This document shows, in pieces, positions 43,481 through 52,335 of a stretch of DNA of 64,000 bases. Every line of letters begins with the position of its first letter. The first letter of the stretch is position 1. Position numbers and translations under genes: made by a program. The stretch comes from PMP191F sp047602185 (lineage in GTDB: Bacteria; Bacteroidota; Bacteroidia; Chitinophagales; Chitinophagaceae). The notes under the pieces are model-generated. The model saw only the letters and a list, made by a program, of their open reading frames with translations, did no database searches and had not been told where the DNA came from. The stretch lies in assembly GCA_047602185.1 (NCBI GenBank), contig JASGHY010000001.1:1054001-1118000 (forward strand), written 5' to 3'.

Positions 43481-43514
43481 ACGGGTTGTTCTGTAAAAGG
43501 GCAGCCCGTTTTTT
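43481..43514 (+). terminator. terminator of operon copy 1
   Basis: ACGGGTTG pairs with CAGCCCGT (one wobble) across a 13-base loop and is followed by TTTTTT. It ends the first three-gene operon. Confidence 0.8.
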
Positions 43515-43620
43515 ATAGCTGTAACATAAAGGAGTACCCAGTATCTGACCGGATTGAGGTGTTTATTGATTAATAAAATGAATTGATGCGGCTGTATAAA
43601 ATACTACAAACAGGTAGTTT

Positions 43621-43647
43621 TTTGTATATGAAAAAAATCTACTTTTA
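43621..43647 (+). promoter_or_regulatory. conserved promoter-like element, copy 2
   Basis: TTTG, 15 bases, TACTTTTA, exactly as at 38966-38992. The sequence between the elements is mostly A residues. Confidence 0.4.
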
Positions 43648-43678
43648 CAATGTCGTTACGTACCCGGCACTCCTGTAA
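43628..43678 (+). CDS. possible leader peptide, copy 2 (16 aa)
   Basis: ATG at 43628 opens MKKIYFYNVVTYPALL and stops at TAA 43676. The first seven residues equal those of the frame at 38973. The codons differ at the third position in two of these (ATA/ATC, TAT/TAC), which would fit coding constraint. Confidence 0.25.
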   Translation: MKKIYFYNVVTYPALL

Positions 43679-43798
43679 TTCCACATTCGTATATCTCTCA
43701 GAGACTCCAACCTTACTACTATTTATCCCATGCTGATCCATATCCTGCTTCCTGGTTAGCAGACATTTTACCTTTTTAAACCACTAATTGATCAGCTT

Positions 43799-44368
43799 AT
43801 GAAACAGTTGTACAAAGCATTCTTTGTTTTGTTGAGTGTTGCTTATTCGCATACAGCCCTCGCTCAGTCGTCAATAGTTCCCAGTGTATTAAATGCAGCC
43901 GGAGGCACTTACGATAATGCCGATTCTTATTATCGTTTTGAATGGAGTATTGGAGAGATCACCTTAATCGACGCATTTGCACCCGCAGATAGTTCATTAC
44001 TGGTAACACAAGGCGTGTTACAACCCTGTACAGACAAGGTTACAAAATCTCCTTACATCGTTACGTTCGATGTAGGTGATATTAAATTATTCCCCAGTCC
44101 CACCACGGGTAAATTTGAAGTAGACTTTTTTGTACACCAGTCAGGTCGTATGGAATTGTTGCTGACCGACCTTACCGGTAAAGTATTGGAAAAACGTTCC
44201 TACTACTATAACGGCTGCTGCCGTATTGAATACTTCGATGTGGCTAAGTATCCCAATGGTATCTACTACGTCATAGCCACACTTACACCAGATACACCAC
44301 GTCCGGGCGACAATCTTGAAGTAAAACGTCATGGTGGCTACCGCATCCTGAAGATGGATAGCAAATAA
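43799..44368 (+). CDS. T9SS-sorted secreted protein, 189 aa (copy 2)
   Basis: It has the same architecture as the 39237 gene: signal peptide to TALAQ, SSIVPSVLNAAGGTYDNADS, and a type-A T9SS sorting domain with LFPSPTTGKFEVDFFVHQSG. Beyond the signal peptide the two proteins are almost identical (one R to H change visible), although the accompanying giant proteins differ a lot. It starts the second operon. Confidence 0.85.
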   Translation: MKQLYKAFFVLLSVAYSHTALAQSSIVPSVLNAAGGTYDNADSYYRFEWSIGEITLIDAFAPADSSLLVTQGVLQPCTDKVTKSPYIVTFDVGDIKLFPSPTTGKFEVDFFVHQSGRMELLLTDLTGKVLEKRSYYYNGCCRIEYFDVAKYPNGIYYVIATLTPDTPRPGDNLEVKRHGGYRILKMDSK

Positions 44369-44481
44369 ATAATGCTTTTATAGTTCACATTAATAAAATG
44401 GGATGACACAGGCTGGCACTGTTATGCTTATGCCTGTGCTAAAACAAACTTTCCTTTCAACAAATCAAATCTGATTTTTTT

Positions 44482-47409
44482 ATGAAAAGACTTCTATGCA
44501 CCATTACAGTGTTGCTGCTGACAGTATCATTGGTTATAGGGCAGGCTCCCGGATTGCTCAATTACCAGGGTGTTGCCCGCAATGCTGTTGGTAATGTATT
44601 GCAGAATAAGACAATTGCTTTACGTCTCAGCATCAGGAATGCTGCAGCTAATGGTACCGTGGTATATTCTGAAACACGATCTGTAACAACCAATCCCTTT
44701 GGTTTATTCAATGTACAGGTAGGTAGTGCAGGAGCTACCAATGTTACGGGTACCGTATCAGGCGTAAACTGGAGTACAGGTACTAAATATATGCAGGTAG
44801 AGATCGATCCGCTGGGCGGTTCTGCCTTTGTAAATATCGGAACCACGCAACTGGTATCAGTTCCTTATGCATTGTTTGCGCAGGGTGGTTTACCAGTTGG
44901 TCCTGCCGGTGGCGATCTGACGGGTACATATCCCAATCCTACAATAGCAGCAGCAGCAGTAACGACTACCAAGCTGGCTGATGCGTCTGTAACCACAGCA
45001 AAGCTGGTCGATAATAGTATAACTACAGCAAAAATTGTAGATGCAGCAGTGACTACTGCAAAACATGCAGACGCGTCGATCACTACTGCCAAACTAGCTG
45101 ATGGGGCTGTAACCCAGGCAAAGATTGCAGCAGGCGTGGTGTTACCGCCTACAGGGGCAGCTGGTGGCGATCTGACAGGTACTTATCCTAATCCCACTGT
45201 AGCTGGTTTGCGTGGAAAAGGGGTGTCCGTAACGGTTCCCACATCCGGACAGATCTTAAAATTTGATGGTACCAACTGGGCCCCTGCCGATAATATTGCC
45301 GGTGGCATTACTTTACCTTATGCTGCTACCGCTAACAACGCCTCCACTTTGTTTTCTATCACCAACGATGGTGATGGTACATCGCTGGAAGGTGTAAATA
45401 ATACTACCACTCCCAGTATCAGTGCTGTAAGAGGAATTGTAAATAATACTGCTCCCGGCGGTTTTTCATCTGCCTTAAGAGGCATCAATAATGGCACCGG
45501 AGGTTTGGGAATCGGTGTATGGGGATCTCAGAATGGCAGTGGATGGGGTATATATGGTGTAACTCCCAATGGCCTTGGTGTGTACGGAAATGCCAGCGCC
45601 AATGGAACAGGCGTGTATGCCAATAGTAATACCGGTACAGGATTAACGGCTACCTCTGTTAATGGCACACCTGCTGCGATCCAGGTCTTTAATAATTCAA
45701 ATAACAATACTGTTTTAAATGCATCTACAGTTGGTAATGGTACTGTTATCAATGTGAATACCTCGGGTAATGGTACCGGTGTGTTCAGTTCTACCGGTGC
45801 TGGTTTTGGTGTACAGGGTATTACCAGCCAGCAAACATCTGCGGGCATTGTTGGTGATAATAGCGGAGGTGGTGAAGCTGTGGTAGGTCGTAATATCAGT
45901 GATATTGCGGGTGCTGTAGTTGGGCGTAATGATGGTGGTGGCTATGGTGTACGAGGCTTTGTTGCTACTAATACCACCGGTACCGGCGTTGGGGTATTGG
46001 GCCAGATCGGTCTTAACAACAGTAACGGACGTGCCGGCCGTTTTGAAAACTTTAATACCTCCAATGAATTTAACACTTTTGAAGTAGAGACCAATAGTAA
46101 TGGCAATATCCCTGATAATACACAGGGCAATGCTGCCTCCTTCCTGGTAAACAATACCAATAGTGTAAGTGCAGCAGTACGTGGAGAAGTTAAAACCATC
46201 TTCGGCAATTTTGGCGCCGCAGGTATCTTTGGTGTCTCTTCCGGCACCGGTGGCTTTGCCGGTTTATTCCATGCTTCCAATACTTCGGGCAATGGCCCTG
46301 CACTGGTGGCTGTTACTGATGGTAATGGTAATGCCATTACAGCCAATGCAAGCAAAGATGGTAATGGTATTGAAACAAATATCGATGGTGCTGGTAATGC
46401 CCTGTATGCATGGGTGCCCAGTTTCGCTACAGGACGTGCAGGTAAATTCAATATTTTCAATGAAGACAATGAAAGTGATGTTATTACTGTAAAGACAGTA
46501 GGTAACGGTATTGCCGGTAACTTTTTGGTTGATAAAAGCACCGGAACATCACCAGCGGTAAAGGGAGAGGTGAATTCAATCTTCTCCAACTTCGGTACTG
46601 CCGGTATCTATGGCATTTCCTCCGGAACTGGTGGTTTTGCGGGTTTATTCCATTCATCAAATCCTGCCGGTAATGGCCCTGCTATAGTAGCCCTTGCCGA
46701 TGGTAATGGTAATGCTATTACGGCCAATGCCAGCAATGGTGGCGATGGTGTTGAAACTACTGTAGATGGTACCGGTATCGCAATGTTTGCCTGGACCCCT
46801 AATTTCAGTAACGGACGTGCAGCCCGTATGGTAAACTTTAATGATGCCAATACCAATCCTGTACTTACAGTGGAGACACACAGTGCAGGCAACTTGGCAC
46901 TGTTTAAATCCGGTGACCCGGGTACTGTAAATGTTGCCCGTATTGATGTTAATGGTAAAGGCTTCTTCAATGGTGGTACACAAACCGGTGGTGCCGACCT
47001 TGCCGAAGCATTCGATGTACAGGGTAATATAAAAGAATATGAGGCAGGCGATATCCTGGTGATCTCCGTTACCAAAGATAGAACAGTAGAGAAATCTGCT
47101 GAGCCTTATTCATCACTCGTAGCCGGGGTATATGCTACCAAGCCCGGCGTATTACTTACCGAAGAACATATTGACAATACGCTTAATGATAAAGTGCCGA
47201 TGGGTGTTGTGGGAGTTATTCCTACCAAAGTATGTACAGAAGGCGGTGCCATCAAACGTGGTGACTTTATCGTAACCTCTTCTATTCCCGGTGTAGCAAT
47301 GAAAGCCGACAGAAGTAAAGTACAGGTAGGACAGGTAATTGGCAAGGCCTTGCAGGATTACAATGGAAACGGTGTAGGTAAGATCAATGTGCTGGTAAGC
47401 ATTAAGTAA
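44482..47409 (+). CDS. giant secreted repeat protein, tail-fibre-like (copy 2, 975 aa)
   Basis: The first ~165 residues are almost identical to copy 1. The decapeptide region has six repeats instead of 13. The central region (residues ~290-835) differs markedly and contains its own internal duplication: two blocks with GGFAGLFH(A/S)SNT(P)xGNGPA at ~590 and ~715. The C-terminal domain (GGTQTGGADLAEAFDVQG to INVLVSIK) is ~75% identical to copy 1. It is probably a fibre with the same base and tip but a different shaft. Confidence 0.75.
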   Translation: MKRLLCTITVLLLTVSLVIGQAPGLLNYQGVARNAVGNVLQNKTIALRLSIRNAAANGTVVYSETRSVTTNPFGLFNVQVGSAGATNVTGTVSGVNWSTGTKYMQVEIDPLGGSAFVNIGTTQLVSVPYALFAQGGLPVGPAGGDLTGTYPNPTIAAAAVTTTKLADASVTTAKLVDNSITTAKIVDAAVTTAKHADASITTAKLADGAVTQAKIAAGVVLPPTGAAGGDLTGTYPNPTVAGLRGKGVSVTVPTSGQILKFDGTNWAPADNIAGGITLPYAATANNASTLFSITNDGDGTSLEGVNNTTTPSISAVRGIVNNTAPGGFSSALRGINNGTGGLGIGVWGSQNGSGWGIYGVTPNGLGVYGNASANGTGVYANSNTGTGLTATSVNGTPAAIQVFNNSNNNTVLNASTVGNGTVINVNTSGNGTGVFSSTGAGFGVQGITSQQTSAGIVGDNSGGGEAVVGRNISDIAGAVVGRNDGGGYGVRGFVATNTTGTGVGVLGQIGLNNSNGRAGRFENFNTSNEFNTFEVETNSNGNIPDNTQGNAASFLVNNTNSVSAAVRGEVKTIFGNFGAAGIFGVSSGTGGFAGLFHASNTSGNGPALVAVTDGNGNAITANASKDGNGIETNIDGAGNALYAWVPSFATGRAGKFNIFNEDNESDVITVKTVGNGIAGNFLVDKSTGTSPAVKGEVNSIFSNFGTAGIYGISSGTGGFAGLFHSSNPAGNGPAIVALADGNGNAITANASNGGDGVETTVDGTGIAMFAWTPNFSNGRAARMVNFNDANTNPVLTVETHSAGNLALFKSGDPGTVNVARIDVNGKGFFNGGTQTGGADLAEAFDVQGNIKEYEAGDILVISVTKDRTVEKSAEPYSSLVAGVYATKPGVLLTEEHIDNTLNDKVPMGVVGVIPTKVCTEGGAIKRGDFIVTSSIPGVAMKADRSKVQVGQVIGKALQDYNGNGVGKINVLVSIK
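44954..45134 (+). repeat. six 30-bp coding repeats in copy 2
   Basis: Six units encode the VTTAK(L/I/H)(A/V)Dxx decapeptide. The first two units match copy 1 closely and the later ones do not, so units have been gained or lost inside the gene. Confidence 0.8.
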
Positions 47410-47540
47410 ATACGAAATAAGAAGTACGAGTACGGGTTATTGAGTATTTGTCGTTGTTGTATTCATTTTTACGCCCGCCTGAACGAATTTCATTAGGGCA
47501 GGTCTCATGAAATATTGACTATTCACTTGTATCCTGTATC
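47410..47540. repeat. short word-repeat L11 between operon genes
   Basis: ACGAAATAAGAAGTACGAGT, ATATTGACTATTCACTTGTA and TCCTGTATCTCAATTC are words of the intergenic repeat family. They separate the giant gene from the small gene, where copy 1 has only 24 bases. Confidence 0.55.
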
Positions 47541-47562
47541 TCAATTCAAAATAAAAAATATC

Positions 47563-48024
47563 ATGAAACATTTAAGCAATAAGATCATTTTATCCGCGCT
47601 GGCTGTATGTGTCACTGCAATGGCTAATGCGCAGGAGTATAAAAGTAATGTAAGCATCAGTGAACAGTTAAAAGGCAATACTGTTCCGGGGCTCAACTAT
47701 ACAGCTGCCCGTCATGTAACTGCGGCTGCATCAATAAAACCCAATGAAGGAAAAGAGAGCCAGGTGCAGCAAATAAAAAAAGGTACCGCAAAAGGCATGA
47801 AGTTTATGCCTGTCACTGCTGCCAGAACTGTACAGCCTGCTGCAAGAGCCCTGGCCAGGACTGGTTCATTGCCGAGTGATCGGCAGGCACAGAAAGTAAC
47901 AACGCCATCACCTGTAGGTAATGTACCTGTAATGCAGGATGGTAAAGAGCCCGCTGCTGCTATTGCATTGCCGGCACCGGTTATAGTACAACCTGTCAAA
48001 ACTCCGCCTGCTAATAATAATTAA
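47563..48024 (+). CDS. small Ala/Pro-rich secreted protein (copy 2)
   Basis: ATG at 47563 gives the signal peptide MKHLSNKIILSALAVCVTAM, cut after ANAQ; the longer frame from 47515 is intergenic repeat. The 130-residue mature part is rich in Ala, Pro, Val, Lys (GTAKGMKFMPVTAARTVQPA, SPVGNVPVMQDGKEPAAAIA, PPANNN). It has the same position and type as the 43098 gene but little direct similarity. Last gene of the second operon. Confidence 0.65.
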   Translation: MKHLSNKIILSALAVCVTAMANAQEYKSNVSISEQLKGNTVPGLNYTAARHVTAAASIKPNEGKESQVQQIKKGTAKGMKFMPVTAARTVQPAARALARTGSLPSDRQAQKVTTPSPVGNVPVMQDGKEPAAAIALPAPVIVQPVKTPPANNN

Positions 48025-48054
48025 CTGGTTTACCAGGTTATAGTTACATTATCA

Positions 48055-48081
48055 AAAGCTGGTCATATGACCAGCTTTTTT
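48055..48081 (+). terminator. terminator of operon copy 2
   Basis: AAAGCTGGTCAT pairs perfectly with ATGACCAGCTTT and is followed by a run of T. It ends the second three-gene operon. From 48082 to 48362 I see no gene or repeat. Confidence 0.85.
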
Positions 48082-48362
48082 GTTGACATGTTACAAGAGC
48101 GTGTGTGTAATTATTTCTCAATAACAATGCAATAAAAAATATGGCACAGAAATGCAATGAGCCTGTTATTGCTGCATTTATGCTGACCAAACTCCCGGAG
48201 GGTTTGTAGTAGCTGCAATACAACGTATACGTACAATGGCTTAGGGATCATTGCGGTTATCTGAAGATGTAAGTATGGTAGTTTTACTATTGCACAGAAT
48301 GAGTTTCAGTAATTTCTTTGCAACTGATTTAAACCCAATTACCTGTTAAAAACCCTGGTTAT

Positions 48363-48761
48363 ATGTTCAAGAACCGCAAGAAACTGATCGGCGTAGCTAT
48401 TGTTGCTGCTTTAGCTTTTGCCTGTAAAAAAGATGATGATACTCCTGCAGCAGAAAAAATACTGGGCGAATGGTCATACTCCAGAACAACTTACCTGTAC
48501 AAAACATCCAACTACGAGTACAAGGATACTGCAACCGGCACCGATGATGATTATGTTCAATTTCTTTCCAATGGAAAGCTTTACCTGCACCTCGATGGCT
48601 CTGAAGATACCATTACCTATAAGGTATTAGGCAATACGTCCATCATTATCGATGGAGATACTGCCAGTATCAGTAAGCTCAATGGCAATGAATTTGAGTA
48701 TTATTTTCAGGTTACTGATGGGGTTGCTATTGAAAGAGTCGATGTAGCATTTAAACGATAA
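48363..48761 (+). CDS. lipocalin-like lipoprotein
   Basis: The N-terminus (KLIGVAIVAALAFACKKDDD) is a lipoprotein signal with lipobox LAFAC followed by Lys/Asp, which in Bacteroidota favours export to the cell surface. The rest (ILGEWSYSRTTYLYKTSNYE, FLSNGKLYLHLDGSEDTITY, SISKLNGNEFEYYF) fits small lipocalin-like domains. The ligand is unknown. Confidence 0.75.
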   Translation: MFKNRKKLIGVAIVAALAFACKKDDDTPAAEKILGEWSYSRTTYLYKTSNYEYKDTATGTDDDYVQFLSNGKLYLHLDGSEDTITYKVLGNTSIIIDGDTASISKLNGNEFEYYFQVTDGVAIERVDVAFKR

Positions 48762-48809
48762 ACATTTTTCTCCTGCGTTCAAGGTTAAGGTTCGTCTCAT
48801 AAACAAAAG

Positions 48810-48833
48810 AGGCCGTTTCATCTGAAACGGCCT
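48810..48833. terminator. bidirectional terminator
   Basis: AGGCCGTTTCA pairs perfectly with TGAAACGGCCT over a 2-4-base loop. It stands between convergent genes, the lipoprotein (+) and valS (-), with A residues on one side and T-rich sequence on the other. Confidence 0.85.
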
Positions 48834-48857
48834 TCTTATTATATAAAAGATCATTTG

Positions 48858-51500
48858 TTATAATGTAGCCAGGCTCTCTTCAATGATCCTGATCTTTTCT
48901 TCAGCATCAGCTTTTTTCTTCTGCTCCAACGCTATTACTTCAGGTTTTGCATTTTGTACAAAACGCTCATTGCCCAGTTTTTTATCTACTGATACCAGGA
49001 AGCCTTTCAGGTATTCCAGCTCCTTTACTAATTCATCACGCTGTAGGCCTGTATTAACAGGTTGCTCTGTTTCTATGTAAAACTTGTCTTTATCAATTAC
49101 CGTTGTAATTGTATTGGCTACCGGTTCTGTTACAAATGCGAACGTTTCAATGTTTACCTGTTTTACCAGGATAGACTGAATAGCGTTGTATAAGCCTGTA
49201 TTGGCAGCGTTAACCGATAATTTGATCGCTTCTTTAGGCTTGATCTGGTTTTTATTACGTACATCACGCAAGCCGGTAATTAAATCTGTTAACAGTTTAC
49301 CTTGTTTCAATACTTCTGTATCAAAAGCTTCAGGAGCAGCAAATTGCTTTACACAAAGATCTTCCTTACGATCTGCCAGCAGGTGATAGAGTTCTTCTGT
49401 AACAAATGGCATAAATGGATGCAGTAATTGCATCAGGTTACTGAAAAACTCCACGGTTTTACGATATACAGCAGCATCTATTGGTTGTTCCATACCTGGC
49501 TTCACCCATTCAAGATACCAGCCACAGAAATCATCCCATATCAGTGAGTAGATTGTTTTTAACGCTTCACTTAATTTGAAATCTTTATAGAGCCTGTCTA
49601 CTTCTGTTCTTGCTTCTGCAAGACGGGATTCAAACCAGTTAATGGCAAAATCATTGGTATTGCCTGTACCTTCCTGCTGCCTTGCTTCCCACATTTTTAC
49701 CAGCTTCAGCGCATTCCAGATCTTGTTATTGAAATTTCTTCCCTGTTCTGGTGAAGTGTCGTCAAACAACAAGTCGTTACCGGCAGGAGAGGAGATCATA
49801 ATGCCAAAACGTACAGCATCTGCACCGTTCTTTTCGATCATTTCCAGCAGGTCGGGCGAGTTACCAAGGCTTTTACTCATTTTACGGCCTTGCTTGTCGC
49901 GCACCATCCCCGTAAAGTACACATCGCTGAATGGTTTTTCATCCATATACTCCATCCCCGCCATGATCATACGGGCAACCCAGAAAAAGATGATATCCTG
50001 TCCGGTTACCAGTACTGATGTAGGGTAGTAATAGTTGATATCCTTGTTCCCGGGTTGTGTAATTCCTTTAAACACTTCAATGGGCCACAACCAGCTACTG
50101 AACCAGGTATCCAGTACATCTTCATCCTGTACCAGTTCGTCAATAGTATAAGTGGCGCCATTACCGGCCTTGATACTTTCCAGTTTGCAGGCTTCAAATG
50201 CTGCCTCCTTTGTTTCTGCCACTACAAAAGTGCCATCAGGCGCATAGTAGGCAGGAATACGCTGTCCCCACCAAAGCTGGCGGCTGATACACCAGTCCTT
50301 TACATTCTCCAGCCAGTATTTATAAGTGGCCAGGAATTTATCGCCCGGGTGAATTTTTACTTCGCCGCTTGTTACAGCATTCAATGCTTTATCTGCCAAT
50401 GTACGCATGGCTACAAACCACTGTGTAGAGATGCGGGGCTCTACTACTGCACTGGTACGTTGAGAAAAGCCCAGTCTTGTCTGGTAGTCCTCTTCTTTAG
50501 CCAGTACACCTTCCTCTGCCAGCATTTCCACCACTTTCTTCCTGGCTGCAAAACGATCCATGCCAACACATACCTGTGCGGCAGCACTTAAAGTACCGTC
50601 TTCATTTAAAGTATCGATGATCTCCAGACCGTGTTTCAGACCAAGATTATAGTCATTAATATCGTGAGCAGGTGTTACTTTCAATGCACCGGTTCCGAAT
50701 TCCTTATCTACATATTCATCAAAGATCACAGGCACCGCGCGGTTCACCAGCGGTACGATCACTTTTTTACCTTTCAGGTGTGCATAGCGTTCATCTTCGG
50801 GGTTTACACACACTGCCGTATCGCCCATAATGGTTTCAGGACGTTGCGTAGCAATGGTGATAAACTCCTGTTTGTTGCTGCCTTCCACAAAGTATTTTAC
50901 ATAATACAGTTTACCCTGTACTTCTTTGTATTCAACTTCCTCGTCACTAAGGGCTGTTTTCGCTGCAGGATCCCAGTTGATCATGCGGGCACCGCGATAG
51001 ATCAGCTTTTTATTATAGAGGTCAACAAATACTTTGATAACGGCACGGTAATAATCCGCGTCCATGGTAAAGGAAACACGATCCCAGTCTACACTACAGC
51101 CCAGTTTTTCGAGCTGATGGTAAATGATGCCACCGTACTTCTCTTTCCATTCGTAAGCATATTTCAAAAAGTCTTCGCGTGTGAGATCGCTTTTCTTAAT
51201 ACCTTTTTCTTTTTCCAGCATCTGCACCACTTTGGCTTCAGTAGCAATAGAAGCATGGTCGCTGCCGGGTACCCAGCAGGCGTTAAAGCCGCTCATGCGT
51301 GCTTTACGCACAAGAATATCCTGTACCGTTTCGTTGAGGGTATGTCCCATGTGCAGTACCCCTGTAACGTTGGGCGGAGGTATGACCACTGAATAGGCCG
51401 GACGGCTATCAGGAGTGCTGTTAAAATAGCGTTGCTGTTTCCAGTGCTGGTACCATCTGTCTTCGACTGTTGCCGGGTTGTAATTTTTACCTAATTCCAT
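48858..51500 (-). CDS. valS: valyl-tRNA synthetase
   Basis: The 880-residue protein has all class I landmarks: PNVTGVLHMGHTLNETVQDI with the HIGH-type HMGH near residue 48, the CP1 editing domain at ~190-350 (ATQRPETIMGDTAVCVNPED), WCISRQLWWGQRIPAY, the KMSKS loop (GRKMSKSLGNSPDLL near 535), the anticodon-binding helical domain and a C-terminal coiled-coil arm. It charges tRNA-Val. It has its own -7 element 28 bases upstream. Confidence 0.97.
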   Translation of the reverse strand: MELGKNYNPATVEDRWYQHWKQQRYFNSTPDSRPAYSVVIPPPNVTGVLHMGHTLNETVQDILVRKARMSGFNACWVPGSDHASIATEAKVVQMLEKEKGIKKSDLTREDFLKYAYEWKEKYGGIIYHQLEKLGCSVDWDRVSFTMDADYYRAVIKVFVDLYNKKLIYRGARMINWDPAAKTALSDEEVEYKEVQGKLYYVKYFVEGSNKQEFITIATQRPETIMGDTAVCVNPEDERYAHLKGKKVIVPLVNRAVPVIFDEYVDKEFGTGALKVTPAHDINDYNLGLKHGLEIIDTLNEDGTLSAAAQVCVGMDRFAARKKVVEMLAEEGVLAKEEDYQTRLGFSQRTSAVVEPRISTQWFVAMRTLADKALNAVTSGEVKIHPGDKFLATYKYWLENVKDWCISRQLWWGQRIPAYYAPDGTFVVAETKEAAFEACKLESIKAGNGATYTIDELVQDEDVLDTWFSSWLWPIEVFKGITQPGNKDINYYYPTSVLVTGQDIIFFWVARMIMAGMEYMDEKPFSDVYFTGMVRDKQGRKMSKSLGNSPDLLEMIEKNGADAVRFGIMISSPAGNDLLFDDTSPEQGRNFNNKIWNALKLVKMWEARQQEGTGNTNDFAINWFESRLAEARTEVDRLYKDFKLSEALKTIYSLIWDDFCGWYLEWVKPGMEQPIDAAVYRKTVEFFSNLMQLLHPFMPFVTEELYHLLADRKEDLCVKQFAAPEAFDTEVLKQGKLLTDLITGLRDVRNKNQIKPKEAIKLSVNAANTGLYNAIQSILVKQVNIETFAFVTEPVANTITTVIDKDKFYIETEQPVNTGLQRDELVKELEYLKGFLVSVDKKLGNERFVQNAKPEVIALEQKKKADAEEKIRIIEESLATL

Positions 51501-51527
51501 ATTGGTTTTTGCTACTTAAAAGGACGG

Positions 51528-51535
51528 CAAAGGTA
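51528..51535 (-). promoter_or_regulatory. -7 promoter element of valS
   Basis: TACCTTTG on the minus strand matches TAnnTTTG, 27 bases upstream of the valS start. There is no T-box-like structure in the short leader. Confidence 0.5.
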
Positions 51536-51539
51536 CTGA

Positions 51540-52085
51540 GAAAAAAGGGAAGAAGTTGAGAGTTTCAGGTTTCAGGATTTCTGATTGCTGGATTTTGAGA
51601 TTGGATACCGGATCGTGAATCGGCAGACGGCAATCGTCAGTCGTGAGTGAATGTCCGTGAAACGTGAAAAGTCAAATGTGAGACGGGCGTTACCGGTTAC
51701 CAGATACCAGTTTCTGAATACAGGTTACCAGATGCAAGTTACAGGTAACTGCAAATTGCCCACTGCCAACTTGTATTCCTCGTGGCTCGCGGCTCAAAGC
51801 TGGCAGCTTGTATTCACCATTCACTATTCACCGGCTTAACTGCAAATTGCCCACTGCCAACTTGTATTCGCTCGCGGCTCGCAGCTCAAAGCTGGCAGCT
51901 TGTATTCACCATTCACTATTCACTGGCTTAACTGCAGATTACCAACTACCAACTTGTATTCCTCGCGGCTCGCAGCTCAAAGCTGGCAGCTTGTATTCAC
52001 TATTCACCGGCTTAACTGCAGATTGCCAACTACCAACTTACTTTCTTCAGGGCTTGTATTTGCTAACGCCTAACCCCTGATTCCG
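51540..52085. repeat. intergenic word-repeat mosaic L12 (largest)
   Basis: 51605-51800 is the inverse of the ~190-bp block in L1 and L13. It is followed by three tandem ~120-bp units (51745-51840, 51835-51935, 51925-52050), each with AACTGCAAATTGCCCACTGC, CAACTTGTATT, TCGCGGCTCGCAGCTCAAAG and ATTCACTATTCACTGGCTTA. Two frames of 62 and 90 codons here are read-through of repeats and not genes. Confidence 0.85.
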
Positions 52086-52102
52086 GTAATTCCAGAAACG
52101 AA

Positions 52103-52127
52103 GAAAGGCACCATAAAGGTGCCTTTC
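52103..52127 (-). terminator. hairpin downstream of the 36-aa gene
   Basis: GAAAGGCACC pairs perfectly with GGTGCCTTTC across ATAAA. It lies ~100 bases past the stop of the minus-strand microprotein gene; the T tract is weak on both sides. Confidence 0.6.
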
Positions 52128-52224
52128 GGAAAAATGAGTTACCGTCCTGGTATTTGTAAGCTAAGTGCCAGGCGACTTCTTGTGGTAAGAGACCATTCGG
52201 GGTCTTGCCTTGTAAGCTGAGTTA

Positions 52225-52335
52225 TTAAGCGAACCAGTACAGGTAAGATAATAACATGATAAAGGTCAGGAAACCAACAGCGATTAAAACTGTTTTAACT
52301 GTTTCACCCAAATGAAATGAACTTGTCTTCTTCAT
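52225..52335 (-). CDS. single-pass membrane microprotein, 36 aa
   Basis: ATG at 52335 gives MKKTSSFHLGETVKTVLIAV then GFLTFIMLLSYLYWFA. A polar N-terminus of ~12 residues with H and E precedes one membrane segment ending in an aromatic YWF. The longer frame (to 52422) has an implausible N-terminus. A similarly built 37-residue gene lies 477 bases upstream on the same strand. Such tiny proteins are often subunits of membrane complexes; nothing here shows which one. Confidence 0.55.
   Translation of the reverse strand: MKKTSSFHLGETVKTVLIAVGFLTFIMLLSYLYWFA

Larger units (their letters stand above)
43449..43798 (+). other. leader region of the second repeat-protein operon
   Basis: After the terminator the gap carries the second copy of the promoter-like element and short leader frame (43621-43678) and a conserved end TTTAAACCACTAATTGATCAGCTT before the next gene. 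No other gene is visible. Confidence 0.5.
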
